Shown in pieces: positions 18,739 to 26,995 of a DNA stretch of 64,000 nt. The notes beneath the pieces are model-generated. The model saw nothing but the letters and a program-made list of their open reading frames with translations. It was not told the DNA's origin and searched no databases. Each line of letters begins with the position of its first letter. Positions within the stretch are counted from its first letter, which is position 1. The DNA comes from Pseudovibrio axinellae. Its GTDB lineage: Bacteria > Pseudomonadota > Alphaproteobacteria > Rhizobiales > Stappiaceae. The stretch lies in contig NZ_FOFM01000003.1 of the NCBI RefSeq assembly GCF_900110875.1, forward strand, positions 248,001 through 312,000. Direction: 5' to 3'. Made by a program: the position numbers and the translations under genes.

Positions 18739-19290
18739 TTATTTGAGGATTTCGATCATACGCTCAAGCTGCTCTTCAATATCCAGTTGCTTCTCATCCA
18801 GAATTTGGAAGATGCCGTTGTGGTTTATGCCTTCAACAGCCAAATAGACCAGTTTTGCCAGTCCAGGGTCTTCGGATTCTGCCTGAATGCGCTCAAACAT
18901 TTCCTTATGGAATGTGCGCACAGGGTCGAGCATACTTGGATCATCAGCGATAGCAGCAAGCATGCCAGAAGCAGCGTTATTGTCGTTCTTAAACTTGCTG
19001 CACAGTCCCTTCAGGAAGGATCGCATGAGCTTATGCCGATAAGGGTCGCCGGCAATGGCCTGCTCAGCCTCGGCAATGTTGGCACGCGCATCATCAACAT
19101 GATGCTGCACCATGGCACGAATGAGCGCGTGTTTACTTGGAAAGTTGTAGAGCAGTCCGCCTTTGGAAACGCCTGCATGCTTGGCAACTGTGTCCAGTGA
19201 AAACTGGCCGCCACCTTGCGCCTGAACGATATCAATGGCCGCGTCAAGAATGCGTTGCTGTGTTCTGCTGGCTTTCGTAGTGCCCTTCAC
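18739..19290 (-). CDS. TetR-family transcriptional regulator
   Basis: A regulator of about 183 aa with the TetR helix-turn-helix: RTQQRILDAAIDIVQAQGGG, FSLDTVAKHAGVSKGGLLYN and FPSKHALIRAMV. The C-terminal helical domain (SGMLAAIADDPSMLDPV, LAVEGINHNGIFQIL) resembles the TetR_C_37-like group that controls efflux or dehydrogenase genes. GTG at 19290 is preferred as start since GGACG lies 6-10 bases upstream and the helix-turn-helix then begins near residue 10; a longer frame to 19371 is possible. The TRAP gene downstream could be co-regulated, but a target cannot be named. Confidence 0.85.
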   Translation of the reverse strand: MKGTTKASRTQQRILDAAIDIVQAQGGGQFSLDTVAKHAGVSKGGLLYNFPSKHALIRAMVQHHVDDARANIAEAEQAIAGDPYRHKLMRSFLKGLCSKFKNDNNAASGMLAAIADDPSMLDPVRTFHKEMFERIQAESEDPGLAKLVYLAVEGINHNGIFQILDEKQLDIEEQLERMIEILK

Positions 19291-19783
19291 ATTTCGTCCT
19301 TTGCCCAATTCTGCGAGCTCACGCAGAGAATGTACTAGTCTAAACCAAAGCTGATCTGAGACTTTAGTCACTATAAGCCATCAAAAGCAATATTGCGAGG
19401 CCATGTGCTCATTAGAACTAGGAAATTTACGATGTAAAAACAACGAAGTCAGGGAGCTTGGACAAAACAACCTGAAAGAAGGGCGCTAATCTTGCTTGAA
19501 TTTGGTGAGCAGAGCTTTAGGCAAGTTCGATGACAAGAGTGTATGCAGCTTAGTTTTAATAGTTCTCAAGCGAGTTGAACCCTTTGCTAAAGTATATGCT
19601 GCTGTGAGGGGGAGTCTGCGAAATATCTGGAGAACACTTTGAGTGTCATTATGGCATATGGAAAGCAAAAGGCCTGACGGCATCTGGCGAAAAGCCGACG
19701 CGCATCAGGCCAAATTGTCCGGCATTACAAAGTCTAATTAGCAGATGCCAAATTAAACTCTATAATCCCTCAGGCTTCTCAGA
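19291..19783. other. Intergenic region between the tetR-type gene and cspA
   Basis: No convincing gene. A 65-codon minus-strand frame (19486-19683) has no family resemblance. An inverted repeat with arms GGCCTGA/TCAGGCC at about 19672-19712 lies 70 bases past the cspA stop and could be its terminator, although no long U-run follows. Confidence 0.4.
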
Positions 19784-19809
19784 TTAAACGAGTTCAATCT
19801 GAGAAGCCT
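19772..19809 (-). repeat. 14-bp perfect stem-loop overlapping the cspA stop codon
   Basis: AGGCTTCTCAGATT (19772-19785) pairs exactly with its complement at 19796-19809 across a 10-base loop. One arm is the last coding triplets of cspA, and the stop codon TAA (19784-19786) falls at the base of the loop. Such a structure could protect the 3' end or slow the last ribosome. No U-run follows on either strand. Confidence 0.75.
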
Positions 19810-19996
19810 GGAGGCCGCGGCCACGACGATCATCTTCAGCAATGAAAGTAAGCGCAGCACCTTCAGCTGGAACAGCTACACCGGAGCGCTCAAAAGCAGT
19901 GATGTGTACGAAGAGGTCTTTAGATCCGTCACCTGGAGTGATGAAGCCGTAACCTTTGTCGTGGTTGAAGAATTTGAGTGTGCCGTCTTGTCGCAT
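19784..19996 (-). CDS. Cold-shock protein (CspA family)
   Basis: A 70-aa single-domain OB-fold protein that binds single-stranded RNA or DNA. RNP1 is KGYGFITP and RNP2 is LFVHITAF, with the usual GTLKFFNHDKGYGF start and a C terminus ending RGRGLQASQIELV. It has the slightly shorter, AAEGAALTF-type core common in alphaproteobacteria. It is monocistronic. The 5' leader contains a short hairpin with CGCCGT arms (20028-20042), which could act in temperature or translational control. The 3' end lies in a strong stem-loop. Confidence 0.95.
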   Translation of the reverse strand: MRQDGTLKFFNHDKGYGFITPGDGSKDLFVHITAFERSGVAVPAEGAALTFIAEDDRRGRGLQASQIELV

Positions 19997-20332
19997 CGAA
20001 ACGTCCTTTGTGCCATAAAATCCAACTCGCCGTAGTACGGCGGGCTATGTGTGACGAGCAATGTAATTAAAGGCAGTAAAAGGACATTGTCGCGATCGAT
20101 CAATCGTAACGCTGCCAACTGTGTCTCCAAAAACAGCCCGTAATCATCAAGTCTGAGCTCTGATCTCATTCAAAAGCAACAGTCTCAATTTTAATATAGG
20201 GGGACGGGTTATATGTCGCCCCTACAATTCTACGGGATAAGCAAATCTCTAAGCTCGCTCGTCCGTGCTAACCTAGGTTCTCTGGATGAAATCCACAAGA
20301 CATAAACCCTAAAAAATAGAAATGTTGGAGAA
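19997..20332. other. Leader and spacer upstream of cspA
   Basis: No gene seen. Holds the hairpin CGCCGT-AGT-ACGGCG at 20028-20042 in the likely cspA leader, and a palindrome AACCTAGGTT at 20270-20279. Cold-shock genes often have long structured leaders, so transcription of cspA may begin well inside this stretch. Confidence 0.4.
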
Positions 20333-21388
20333 TTATCCGCCCCTTATTCTGCCCACTACACCCTTGGGGAACCAATAAATGCTGCAGATAAATAAAATCC
20401 CAAGCCAGAGCAACCAGCGTTCGGGAGAGACCACTTCAGACACTATGGGTAAACTACCCAATGATTCCTGAAGGATACCCAAAAGGTTCTGCAAATAGGA
20501 TTGCGTGATAAGGAACAATACAACCCCGATAACAGCGCCATACATGCTGCCCATTCCGCCGATCACAATCATCAACAAAATGTCCACCATTATATCCATA
20601 GACAGCGTAGTTGCAGGGCCTGTGTAGCGCAGCCAGATGGCGATTAAGGACCCGGAAAGTGCGGCGATAACCGCTGAAAGAACGGTGGCGACGCTGCTGT
20701 AGTGCACGACTTTATAGCCGATTGCCTCTGCCCGAAAAGCATTCTCACGGATGGCCTGTAGCACGCGGCCAAAAGGAGAGTTTACGATGCGCAACAAGAT
20801 AAGAAACAAGCTCAGACTGCTGAAAAAAATCACATAATAAGTGATCAGTTTGCCATTGATCCGAACATTGAGAAATTTATCTTGAACCAGTTTATAGGCG
20901 GTGGTCATCTCCCTTGGAATTCGGTAGCTCAAGCCGTCTTCGCCACCTGTAATCCAGGATAGTTGCGAGACCAATACGAGAAATGCGCTGGCGACCGCCA
21001 GTGTCATCATAGCAAAAAAGATAGCCTTCACACGCAGAGAAAACAGGGCAATCATAAACGCAAATAGCCCTGCTGCAAGCGCGCCACATACGGTGCCCAA
21101 AGCAATCGCAGCATAGCTCGCGCCCATGTTTGTAAGGGCCAACGCTGTTCCGTAGGCGCCAATTCCAAAGAACATGGTATGCGCGAAAGAAACCACGCCG
21201 GTATAGCCCAGCAAAAGATCATAACTGGCAACAAGCACGATAAAGATGCAGATGCGCGCAGCGGTATCCAAAGAGCGGGTGCCAGGAAACAGGAAGGGCG
21301 CGAATAATAAGCCAAAAACGATGAGCAGAAGCACAATACTGAGCGTCTTGCTGCGCGGGTGGTCGCCGGAAAGGAGCTTCATAATCAT
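20333..21388 (-). CDS. livM: LIV-type ABC transporter permease (LivM family)
   Basis: A 351-aa polytopic inner-membrane protein, the LivM half of a branched-chain-amino-acid-type importer. The family block GYTGVVSFAHTMFFGIGAYG lies at residues about 60-80, and the cytoplasmic coupling region is SPFGRVLQAIRENAFRAEAIGY. Near the end MVDILLMIVIGGMGSMYGAV repeats the conserved glycine-rich loop. It is the last gene of a compact minus-strand operon, 11 bases after livH. The LIV family also takes urea, short amides and aromatic acids, so leucine is not assured as substrate. Confidence 0.92.
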   Translation of the reverse strand: MIMKLLSGDHPRSKTLSIVLLLIVFGLLFAPFLFPGTRSLDTAARICIFIVLVASYDLLLGYTGVVSFAHTMFFGIGAYGTALALTNMGASYAAIALGTVCGALAAGLFAFMIALFSLRVKAIFFAMMTLAVASAFLVLVSQLSWITGGEDGLSYRIPREMTTAYKLVQDKFLNVRINGKLITYYVIFFSSLSLFLILLRIVNSPFGRVLQAIRENAFRAEAIGYKVVHYSSVATVLSAVIAALSGSLIAIWLRYTGPATTLSMDIMVDILLMIVIGGMGSMYGAVIGVVLFLITQSYLQNLLGILQESLGSLPIVSEVVSPERWLLWLGILFICSIYWFPKGVVGRIRGG

Positions 21389-21399
21389 TTCAAATCTCC

Positions 21400-22428
21400 T
21401 CAGTGCGTTTTAACGACCGGGTAAAGCCCCTGTGGCCGCCACATCAGCACGATACCCATTAACAAGATTGTCGAAATCAACGACAGTTTGGGAACCAGAA
21501 AACCAGTGTAGTTGGTCAGGAGCCCCACCAGCATAGCGCCGATAAAGCACCCTTCTATCGAACCAAGACCGCCAATAATCACAACGATAAACACTGAGAT
21601 CATCACCTCCGCTCCCATATGGGCCGTAATTGTTTCTTGATAGATGCCCCACATCACACCGCCAAGGCCCGCAAGGGCGCACCCTGCCATGAAGACAACC
21701 AGAAACAGCTTTTGAATGGGGTAACCCAGCGCCTCCACCATCTCGCCGTTTTGAACGCCAGCGCGCACCAAAAGCCCGATACGCGTTTTACTAAGCACCA
21801 GCCGCATCGCGGCAAACAAAGCCAGCCCAATCGCAATGGCAAGCACACGATACTTCTCAATGGCAGCTTCAAAAATAACGAAGGAACCCTGGAGTGCTGT
21901 TGGGCGGGCCAGTACAATCTCATCAGGCCCCCAGATCACATAGATCAACTGTTGAGTGACAACCAACCCACCCATCGTAACGAGGATTTGCTTAAGGTGC
22001 TCGCCATAAACCGGCTTGACGATCAATCGTTCAAAACCATACCCCGCAAGGCCTGTAACCAGCATTGCAAAGGCTACAGCCAACAATATGGCCCCCAAAT
22101 TCAGCGCGATACTTGGGCTTTCGATCCATCCGCCCAGCAAACCCAAAATGGTGAAGCCAGCAAAGGCACCCAATGAGATAAAGGCGCCATGCCCGAAGTT
22201 GATCACATCCATCAGGCCAAAGATCACAGTGAGCCCCGAAGCCATGATGAAAATCATCATCCCCATCGCAAGCCCAGCCGCTGTCAGTGTCAGCCATGTT
22301 GATCCAGACCCAATTGCTAATAGGCCGATCAGCATCAAGAGAGGAACAAGAAACAGCGGTGTTTTTCCGATAAGAATTTGAGAGAGGGGCGGGCGTTCTA
22401 TGCGTGGTTTAATTAAACTATTGCTCAT
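21400..22428 (-). CDS. livH: LIV-type ABC transporter permease (LivH family)
   Basis: A 342-aa membrane permease, partner of LivM. Visible blocks are SGLTVIFGLMDVINFGHGAF (residues about 65-84), GLLVRAGVQNGEMVEALGY for contact with the ATPases, and VFIVVIIGGLGSIEGCFIGA. The N-terminal 30 residues are longer than usual. Its ATG at 22428 overlaps the stop of livF (ATGA), so translation is coupled. The C terminus GIVLMWRPQGLYP is standard. Confidence 0.92.
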   Translation of the reverse strand: MSNSLIKPRIERPPLSQILIGKTPLFLVPLLMLIGLLAIGSGSTWLTLTAAGLAMGMMIFIMASGLTVIFGLMDVINFGHGAFISLGAFAGFTILGLLGGWIESPSIALNLGAILLAVAFAMLVTGLAGYGFERLIVKPVYGEHLKQILVTMGGLVVTQQLIYVIWGPDEIVLARPTALQGSFVIFEAAIEKYRVLAIAIGLALFAAMRLVLSKTRIGLLVRAGVQNGEMVEALGYPIQKLFLVVFMAGCALAGLGGVMWGIYQETITAHMGAEVMISVFIVVIIGGLGSIEGCFIGAMLVGLLTNYTGFLVPKLSLISTILLMGIVLMWRPQGLYPVVKTH

Positions 22429-23150
22429 TGATGTGCCTCCAGTGAAAGTCCCATCAAGCGTTCTTGCAAAGCAGCATCAGCAGCGAGCTCACACATGTCA
22501 CCTTTGTAAACGATGCGGCCATCGTCCATCACAGCAACCGTGTCGCCAACAGCGCTCGCCATGGAGAAGTTCTGCTCAACCAACAAAATAGTGGTTTGCA
22601 TCTCCTTCAACTCTTTAAGAGCAACAACCATTGCATTGATGATGGCAGGGGCCAGACCCTTGGTCGGCTCGTCAATCAAGATCAGCTTGCGTGGTTCCAC
22701 AATGGCACGCGCCACAGCAAGCATTTGTTTCTGCCCACCAGAAAGCACGCCTGCAGCGCTGTGCCAGAATGTTTTAAGGGGAGGGAAGAGCCCGAAAATC
22801 CAAGATAGGCGTTCCTCCTCCAGTACGCCACTTCGTGCAGCCAGCAACATGTTTTCGTGTACGGTCAAATCCGTGAAGATGCCCATATCTTCAGGCACAA
22901 AGGCGATCTCGCGCTGGGCTATCACAGGCGTTGTTTCCTGGTGGATCTGTGCTCCATCAAACTGGATAAGGCCCTCACGTACCTGCCACAGGCCCATGAT
23001 GGTTCGCAGTGTGGTCGTCTTGCCTGCACCATTGCGCCCGAGCAAAACGGTGACGCCGCCCCGTGGCACCTCCAGATCGACCCCCTGCAAGATGTGATAG
23101 GGGCCAATATGAGTATGAACGCCCCTCAGCGTGAGAAGAGGATCAGACAT
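22425..23150 (-). CDS. livF: LIV-type ABC transporter ATP-binding protein (LivF family)
   Basis: A cytoplasmic ATPase of about 241 aa. Walker A is GRNGAGKTTTLRTIMG, the signature is VLSGGQKQMLAVARAI and Walker B is KLILIDEPTKGLAP; the H-loop position carries VEQNFS (Gln-Asn), typical of LivF. The start at 23150 (MSDPLLTLRGVHTHIG) is chosen since it matches the family N terminus and overlaps the livG stop by 8 bases; the frame extends 35 codons further up without homology. Confidence 0.93.
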   Translation of the reverse strand: MSDPLLTLRGVHTHIGPYHILQGVDLEVPRGGVTVLLGRNGAGKTTTLRTIMGLWQVREGLIQFDGAQIHQETTPVIAQREIAFVPEDMGIFTDLTVHENMLLAARSGVLEEERLSWIFGLFPPLKTFWHSAAGVLSGGQKQMLAVARAIVEPRKLILIDEPTKGLAPAIINAMVVALKELKEMQTTILLVEQNFSMASAVGDTVAVMDDGRIVYKGDMCELAADAALQERLMGLSLEAHQ

Positions 23151-23934
23151 GGGCGCTCTCCTGAGTGTCTTCCGGCGCGATACCAAGATAAGCTTGCTGC
23201 ACCATGGGTGAGGCGATGACCTCAGCTGGCGCGCCATCTGCAACAAGTTCACCATTGTGTAAAACGATGATCCGGTCAGCCAGTGAGCGGATCACATCCA
23301 TCTTGTGTTCCACCAGAAGGATCGTGCGGTCTTGATCCTGTTTCAGGCCAGAAATAAGGTCCAAAATGATAGGCACTTCGTCAACGCTCATACCCGCTGT
23401 CGGCTCGTCAAACATCAGCACCTGCGGGCCAATGGCAATCATTAACGCCACCTCAAGCTTACGTTGGTCTCCATGAGAAAGCTCTGAAACGATCTGTCCG
23501 GCTTTTTCAAGAAGGTGCACTTCTGACAAAATATGCTCAGCCCGCTCGATCAATTCGACATGATTGTCTGCCATCGAAAACAGATCCATGCCCATGCGCT
23601 GATGTGCCTGCACAGCCAACCGTGCATTTTCCCTGACACTCAGTCCGGGAAACAGGTTCGTCAGCTGGAAGGCGCGCCCAATCCCCCGCATGGTTCGTTG
23701 TGCAACGGACAGGCGGGTGATATCTTCTCCGTTAAACCAGACAGTGCCAGCACTGGCTGATAACTGCCCGGAAATCAGGTTGAAAAAGGTGGTTTTACCC
23801 GCCCCGTTCGGCCCTACAATCGCAGTCAGTGTCCCACGATGAAAATCGCAGGACACTGCATCAACAGCGATATGGCCACCGAAACGTACTGTCAGATCGT
23901 GGGTACTCAGAACCGGTTTTTCGTCTCTGCGCAT
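23143..23934 (-). CDS. livG: LIV-type ABC transporter ATP-binding protein (LivG family)
   Basis: A 263-aa ATPase. Walker A is VGPNGAGKTTFFNLISG, the signature motif is the LivG-type ELSHGDQRKLEVALMI and Walker B is VLMFDEPTAGMSVDE; the switch histidine is in LLVEHKMDV. The longer helical insert FQLTNLFPGLSVRENARLAV distinguishes it from LivF. It pairs with LivF under LivH/LivM. It follows a BASS symporter gene by 17 bases, so all are likely on one transcript. Confidence 0.93.
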   Translation of the reverse strand: MRRDEKPVLSTHDLTVRFGGHIAVDAVSCDFHRGTLTAIVGPNGAGKTTFFNLISGQLSASAGTVWFNGEDITRLSVAQRTMRGIGRAFQLTNLFPGLSVRENARLAVQAHQRMGMDLFSMADNHVELIERAEHILSEVHLLEKAGQIVSELSHGDQRKLEVALMIAIGPQVLMFDEPTAGMSVDEVPIILDLISGLKQDQDRTILLVEHKMDVIRSLADRIIVLHNGELVADGAPAEVIASPMVQQAYLGIAPEDTQESAHV

Positions 23935-23951
23935 CGCCAGCCGCCTGTTAT

Positions 23952-24848
23952 CTATGAGAGTTCATTTTGCACTTGCAAAGCAGGGTCCTTGCGCGCCTTG
24001 CGACGGGCCCAAAGGATGAACAGGAAGGCACAGCCATACATTGTGATCCCGTAGATCCCCGAGGCAAGACTATACGGCGGCAGCGCTTCGCCGTTCATGG
24101 CAATGAGCGCTCCCACGGTGATCCCCAGTGTTGCGTTTTGAATGCCGACCTCCATCGCAATTGCGACACTGTCGGCATGTGAAAGCTTCATTGACTTTGC
24201 CCCGGCATAGCCAATGAGCAGCATGATCATATTCAGCAGAATGAGGACGGGCCCCAGCTCCAATATATTGTCGGTCAGCAAGGACCAGTTGGTCGCAACT
24301 GCGCCAACGACGATCACCACAAACAATACTGTCGCCAGTGTTGAAACTGCCTTGGAAGTCTTTTGGATGAAGGTAGGCGCCAAATGATTGAGGAATACCC
24401 CGATAGCGACGGGCACAGCAGTGATAAGTGCCATGGCGATACCAATGGAGGTGACGTCAATCTCTGGCATTGCTGCCCCAAGGAAATAGGCAGCCGCAGC
24501 TGTTGCAAACAATGGAACGGTCAACACGCACAGTAAGCTTGTGACAGCGGTCAGTGAAACCGCCAGCGCAACTGAGCCTCCGCTGAAGCGTGTCAGCATA
24601 TTGGAGCTTACGCCACCTGGCGCAAAAGCAAGCAGCATGACACCAAATGCCATGGCTGGCTCCAGGTCAAACATCTGCAAAATAGTGAAAGCAATCACAG
24701 GCAACAAAAGTAATTGTCCAAGCATGCCAATGCTAAAGGCGCGTGGCATTTGTACAACGCGCTTAAAATCCTGCAAGGTCAACGTAATCCCGAGGGAGAA
24801 CATGATAAACGCAAGTGAAAGCGGCAAAAAAAGCTTAATGAGAATGTC
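23952..24848 (-). CDS. Bile acid:sodium symporter (BASS) family transporter
   Basis: A 298-aa membrane protein with nine or ten hydrophobic segments. The sodium-site motifs of the BASS family are present: LLAFAPGGVSSNMLTRFSGG in the first half and IAMEVGIQNATLGITVGALI in the second. Family members carry bile salts, keto acids, pantoate and other organic anions with Na+. It sits between the binding-protein gene and livG of an ABC operon, an unusual place. The two systems probably serve the same or related compounds. Start at 24848 (MDILIKLFLPLSLAF) fits the first helix; the frame runs 11 codons further. Confidence 0.9.
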   Translation of the reverse strand, partial: DILIKLFLPLSLAFIMFSLGITLTLQDFKRVVQMPRAFSIGMLGQLLLLPVIAFTILQMFDLEPAMAFGVMLLAFAPGGVSSNMLTRFSGGSVALAVSLTAVTSLLCVLTVPLFATAAAAYFLGAAMPEIDVTSIGIAMALITAVPVAIGVFLNHLAPTFIQKTSKAVSTLATVLFVVIVVGAVATNWSLLTDNILELGPVLILLNMIMLLIGYAGAKSMKLSHADSVAIAMEVGIQNATLGITVGALIAMNGEALPPYSLASGIYGITMYGCAFLFILWARRKARKDPALQVQNELS

Positions 24849-25027
24849 CATGGGCGTATGCTTAGCTCTTCGTTGCTCCAATGCTCTGCGAAATAACCTG
24901 CAATTAAAGGTCGAACATGTTTTATGCAGGAAAGCTTCGCAGCTTTAGAGCATTCTTTCTTGAGATTATGGGGAGGAAGCGGAACTGGCCCGCTTACCGT
25001 GTTGACGTCAGGAGGGAAGGGGCCCGA

Positions 25028-26227
25028 TCAGTTCTGAATCGGGATATCCATGTCCTCTATTGTGAGCTCGCGCACCAACTCTGGAATGCCCCATTCAACC
25101 TCAGGGTCCACGCGGATCTTAAAGTGATACATGGATTGCAGCGCTTGATGATCTTCAGCCCGAAACTTCATGAGTCCCTTGGGGCCTTCAAACTGCATCC
25201 CTTCCATGGCGGTGATCAACGCTTCAGTATCAGTTGAACCGGCTTTTCGGATTGCTTCGACAGCTGCAATGCCAGCGGCCATACCACCTGCGGTAAAGAA
25301 ATCTGGCGGAGAGTTGTAACGGGCCTGATGTTCCTTCACCAACCAGTCATTTACGGGATTCTGAGGGATCTCGTAGTAGTAATAGGTTGCACCTTCCATG
25401 CCAGGCATCGCCTTGTAGGCAGTAAGGGCTGCCAGAATATTACCACCAGTAGCGATCTCGATCCCGTAACGTTCAGGGTTCATGGCGTTGATCTTAGCAA
25501 GTGGATTTCCGCCGCCTGCCCACACGACAAACAGGAACTTTCGTCCTGGCTCATCCTTAAGGGCGTTAAAGATGCGTTGCGCGCTGGCGGTGAAGTCTTT
25601 GGTATCAGTAGGAGCGTACTCCTCAAACACCAGCTTGGCATTGGTTTTGGCCACTGCTGCTTTAAAGGCGGCCACCCCATCCCGCCCAAACGCATAGTCT
25701 TGTGCCAATGTTGCGATAGAGGCACCATCCTGCGCCAGTGCAACAGCATTGGCGATAGCGTCCTGCGATGAGTTGCGCGATGTGCGGAATATGTAGCGGT
25801 TGAAGTTGGCTCCGGTGATACTGTCTGCAACAGCCGGTTCCACAATGAGCAACTTCTCGTATTCCTCGGCAACTTGCAGCATGGCAAGTGCAACGCCGGA
25901 GGACACCGGCCCAACAGCCAGCTCGACCTCATCGTCCCCATAGGCTTCCGCCAGCATAGCGCGCCCGATATCCGGTTTGAGCTGCGTGTCTTTCTCAATA
26001 ACCTCGATCGTACGGCCATCAATTTCCATCGTACCGTCGGTGGCGTACTCCAGCCCCATCATCAGGCCCACATGAGATTGCTTGGCATACGCCTCAAACG
26101 GACCCGTCTTGCCGTAAACATGGGCAATTTTTATGGGTTCGGCTGCAAAGGAATTATTTGACGAAACAGAAAACGCGACTGAACAGACCGCAAGGCAAAC
26201 CGCCGCGGTCCTAAGAATTTTATTCAT
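25028..26227 (-). CDS. LIV-type ABC transporter substrate-binding protein
   Basis: A 399-aa periplasmic binding protein (type I fold, LivK/amide-binding group). It has a signal peptide ending near SFAAEP, then IKIAHVYGKTGPFEAYAKQ. Other features are GLMMGLEYATDGTMEIDGRT, LAVGPVSSGVALAMLQVAEE, the hinge FRTSRNSSQDAIANAVAL and YAPTDTKDFTASAQRI. It resembles the LIV-type proteins for aromatic acids, amides or short-chain compounds more than classical LivK. First gene of the operon; GGGAGGGG upstream is a strong ribosome-binding site. Confidence 0.9.
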   Translation of the reverse strand: MNKILRTAAVCLAVCSVAFSVSSNNSFAAEPIKIAHVYGKTGPFEAYAKQSHVGLMMGLEYATDGTMEIDGRTIEVIEKDTQLKPDIGRAMLAEAYGDDEVELAVGPVSSGVALAMLQVAEEYEKLLIVEPAVADSITGANFNRYIFRTSRNSSQDAIANAVALAQDGASIATLAQDYAFGRDGVAAFKAAVAKTNAKLVFEEYAPTDTKDFTASAQRIFNALKDEPGRKFLFVVWAGGGNPLAKINAMNPERYGIEIATGGNILAALTAYKAMPGMEGATYYYYEIPQNPVNDWLVKEHQARYNSPPDFFTAGGMAAGIAAVEAIRKAGSTDTEALITAMEGMQFEGPKGLMKFRAEDHQALQSMYHFKIRVDPEVEWGIPELVRELTIEDMDIPIQN

Positions 26228-26746
26228 AATGAAACCCCTCCCTTGCTATTTGGGGGCTTCCTTCGCTTAAAAGAACTCAGAAGCCCAACCTTTAGCAACG
26301 TGAAGATAGTTGACGCATGTATTCTGGAAGGAGTCAATGATTTTGTCGTGCTGCAAATAATCCCATAGCGTCTTCCGGACTTGTATTTGCCATCACTCCA
26401 AGAATTGGTTTTCTTCTCCAATTTTTTTAGGAAGAAAGCTACCTCTGTAGCCGGTATTTAAATCGATTATTTGCTGTTGCTTAAGGCGTGATAATACTCT
26501 TGATGCATGTTTTAAAATATATTGTAAGTACCTGCAAATATGAGCGGTTCCGCTGCGACAAGCTGGCAGATATTTGTCGCAAAATTGCCGCATTTCGCCC
26601 TGTTTACACCTTAATTAGCCGTTAGGTCGCAGCTCTCCGCAGGCCAGTCAGCTAAGTGTTTATTCACCATCTCTGACAACCTGATGATAACAAGATCCTG
26701 ATACCTTCAATCCTAAGAATATGTAGGTTTAACAGGGCGTAATATG
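26228..26746. other. Intergenic region upstream of the LIV operon
   Basis: No gene seen; the small open frames look random and the stretch is AT-rich. It should contain the promoter of the binding-protein gene. No clear regulator site was recognised apart from the palindrome just beyond at 26747-26769. Confidence 0.35.
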
Positions 26747-26769
26747 TACTGGCCACTTTGTGGTCAGTA
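26747..26769. promoter_or_regulatory. 23-bp palindrome, candidate operator
   Basis: TACTGGCCAC and GTGGTCAGTA face each other across TTT with one mismatched pair (19 of 20 arm bases symmetric). It lies about 35 bases before the small-RNA candidate. The TGGNCAC half-site recalls GntR/FadR-type operators, but no regulator of that kind is in the window. Confidence 0.45.
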
Positions 26770-26801
26770 TTAAAACAATAATAATAAGTCCTTTAATAGG
26801 A

Positions 26802-26986
26802 TGTCTGCATGTATTCATGCGGACAACTCGAAGATGATCTGTTTATATTATTTAGCAGCCCGTCTTTTGTTTCAGAGCAGGTAGTCTTGCCCGACGAATT
26901 TAAAGGCCGTACCTCCCCCTCCCTTTCGGCCTTTTATGTCTGCTTTGATGGGCACCGAGGTAACCTCCCACCTCGGTGCCTTTTTT
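26802..26986 (+). ncRNA. Candidate small RNA with two CCUCCC (anti-Shine-Dalgarno) loops
   Basis: Three hairpins follow each other. The first (26802-26825) has arms TGTCTGCATG/CATGCGGACA. The second, at about 26904-26931, has GGCCG/CGGCC arms, a loop containing CCTCCCCCTCCC and TTTTA behind. The third is a textbook terminator (26951-26986) whose loop contains CCTCCC. Loops rich in CCUCC that can pair with Shine-Dalgarno sequences are known in alphaproteobacterial small RNAs (the Rhodobacter CcsR and 'cuckoo' RNAs). The transcript start is unknown. An 83-codon open frame (26809-27060) runs through the terminator and is not believed. Confidence 0.5.
26951..26986 (+). terminator. Strong Rho-independent terminator
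   Basis: GGCACCGAGG (26951-26960) pairs perfectly with CCTCGGTGCC (26971-26980), and six T follow on the plus strand. No protein-coding gene precedes it on that strand, which is the main reason to suspect a small RNA. The 3' end of the rhodanese gene lies just beyond on the opposite strand, so the hairpin could also serve that gene in part. Confidence 0.9.
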
Positions 26987-26995
26987 ATGCGCAGC

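Noticed and set aside
21619-22176. 185-codon plus-strand frame inside livH
   Set aside because: Antisense shadow of a conserved permease frame; low-complexity and without hydrophobic or domain features.
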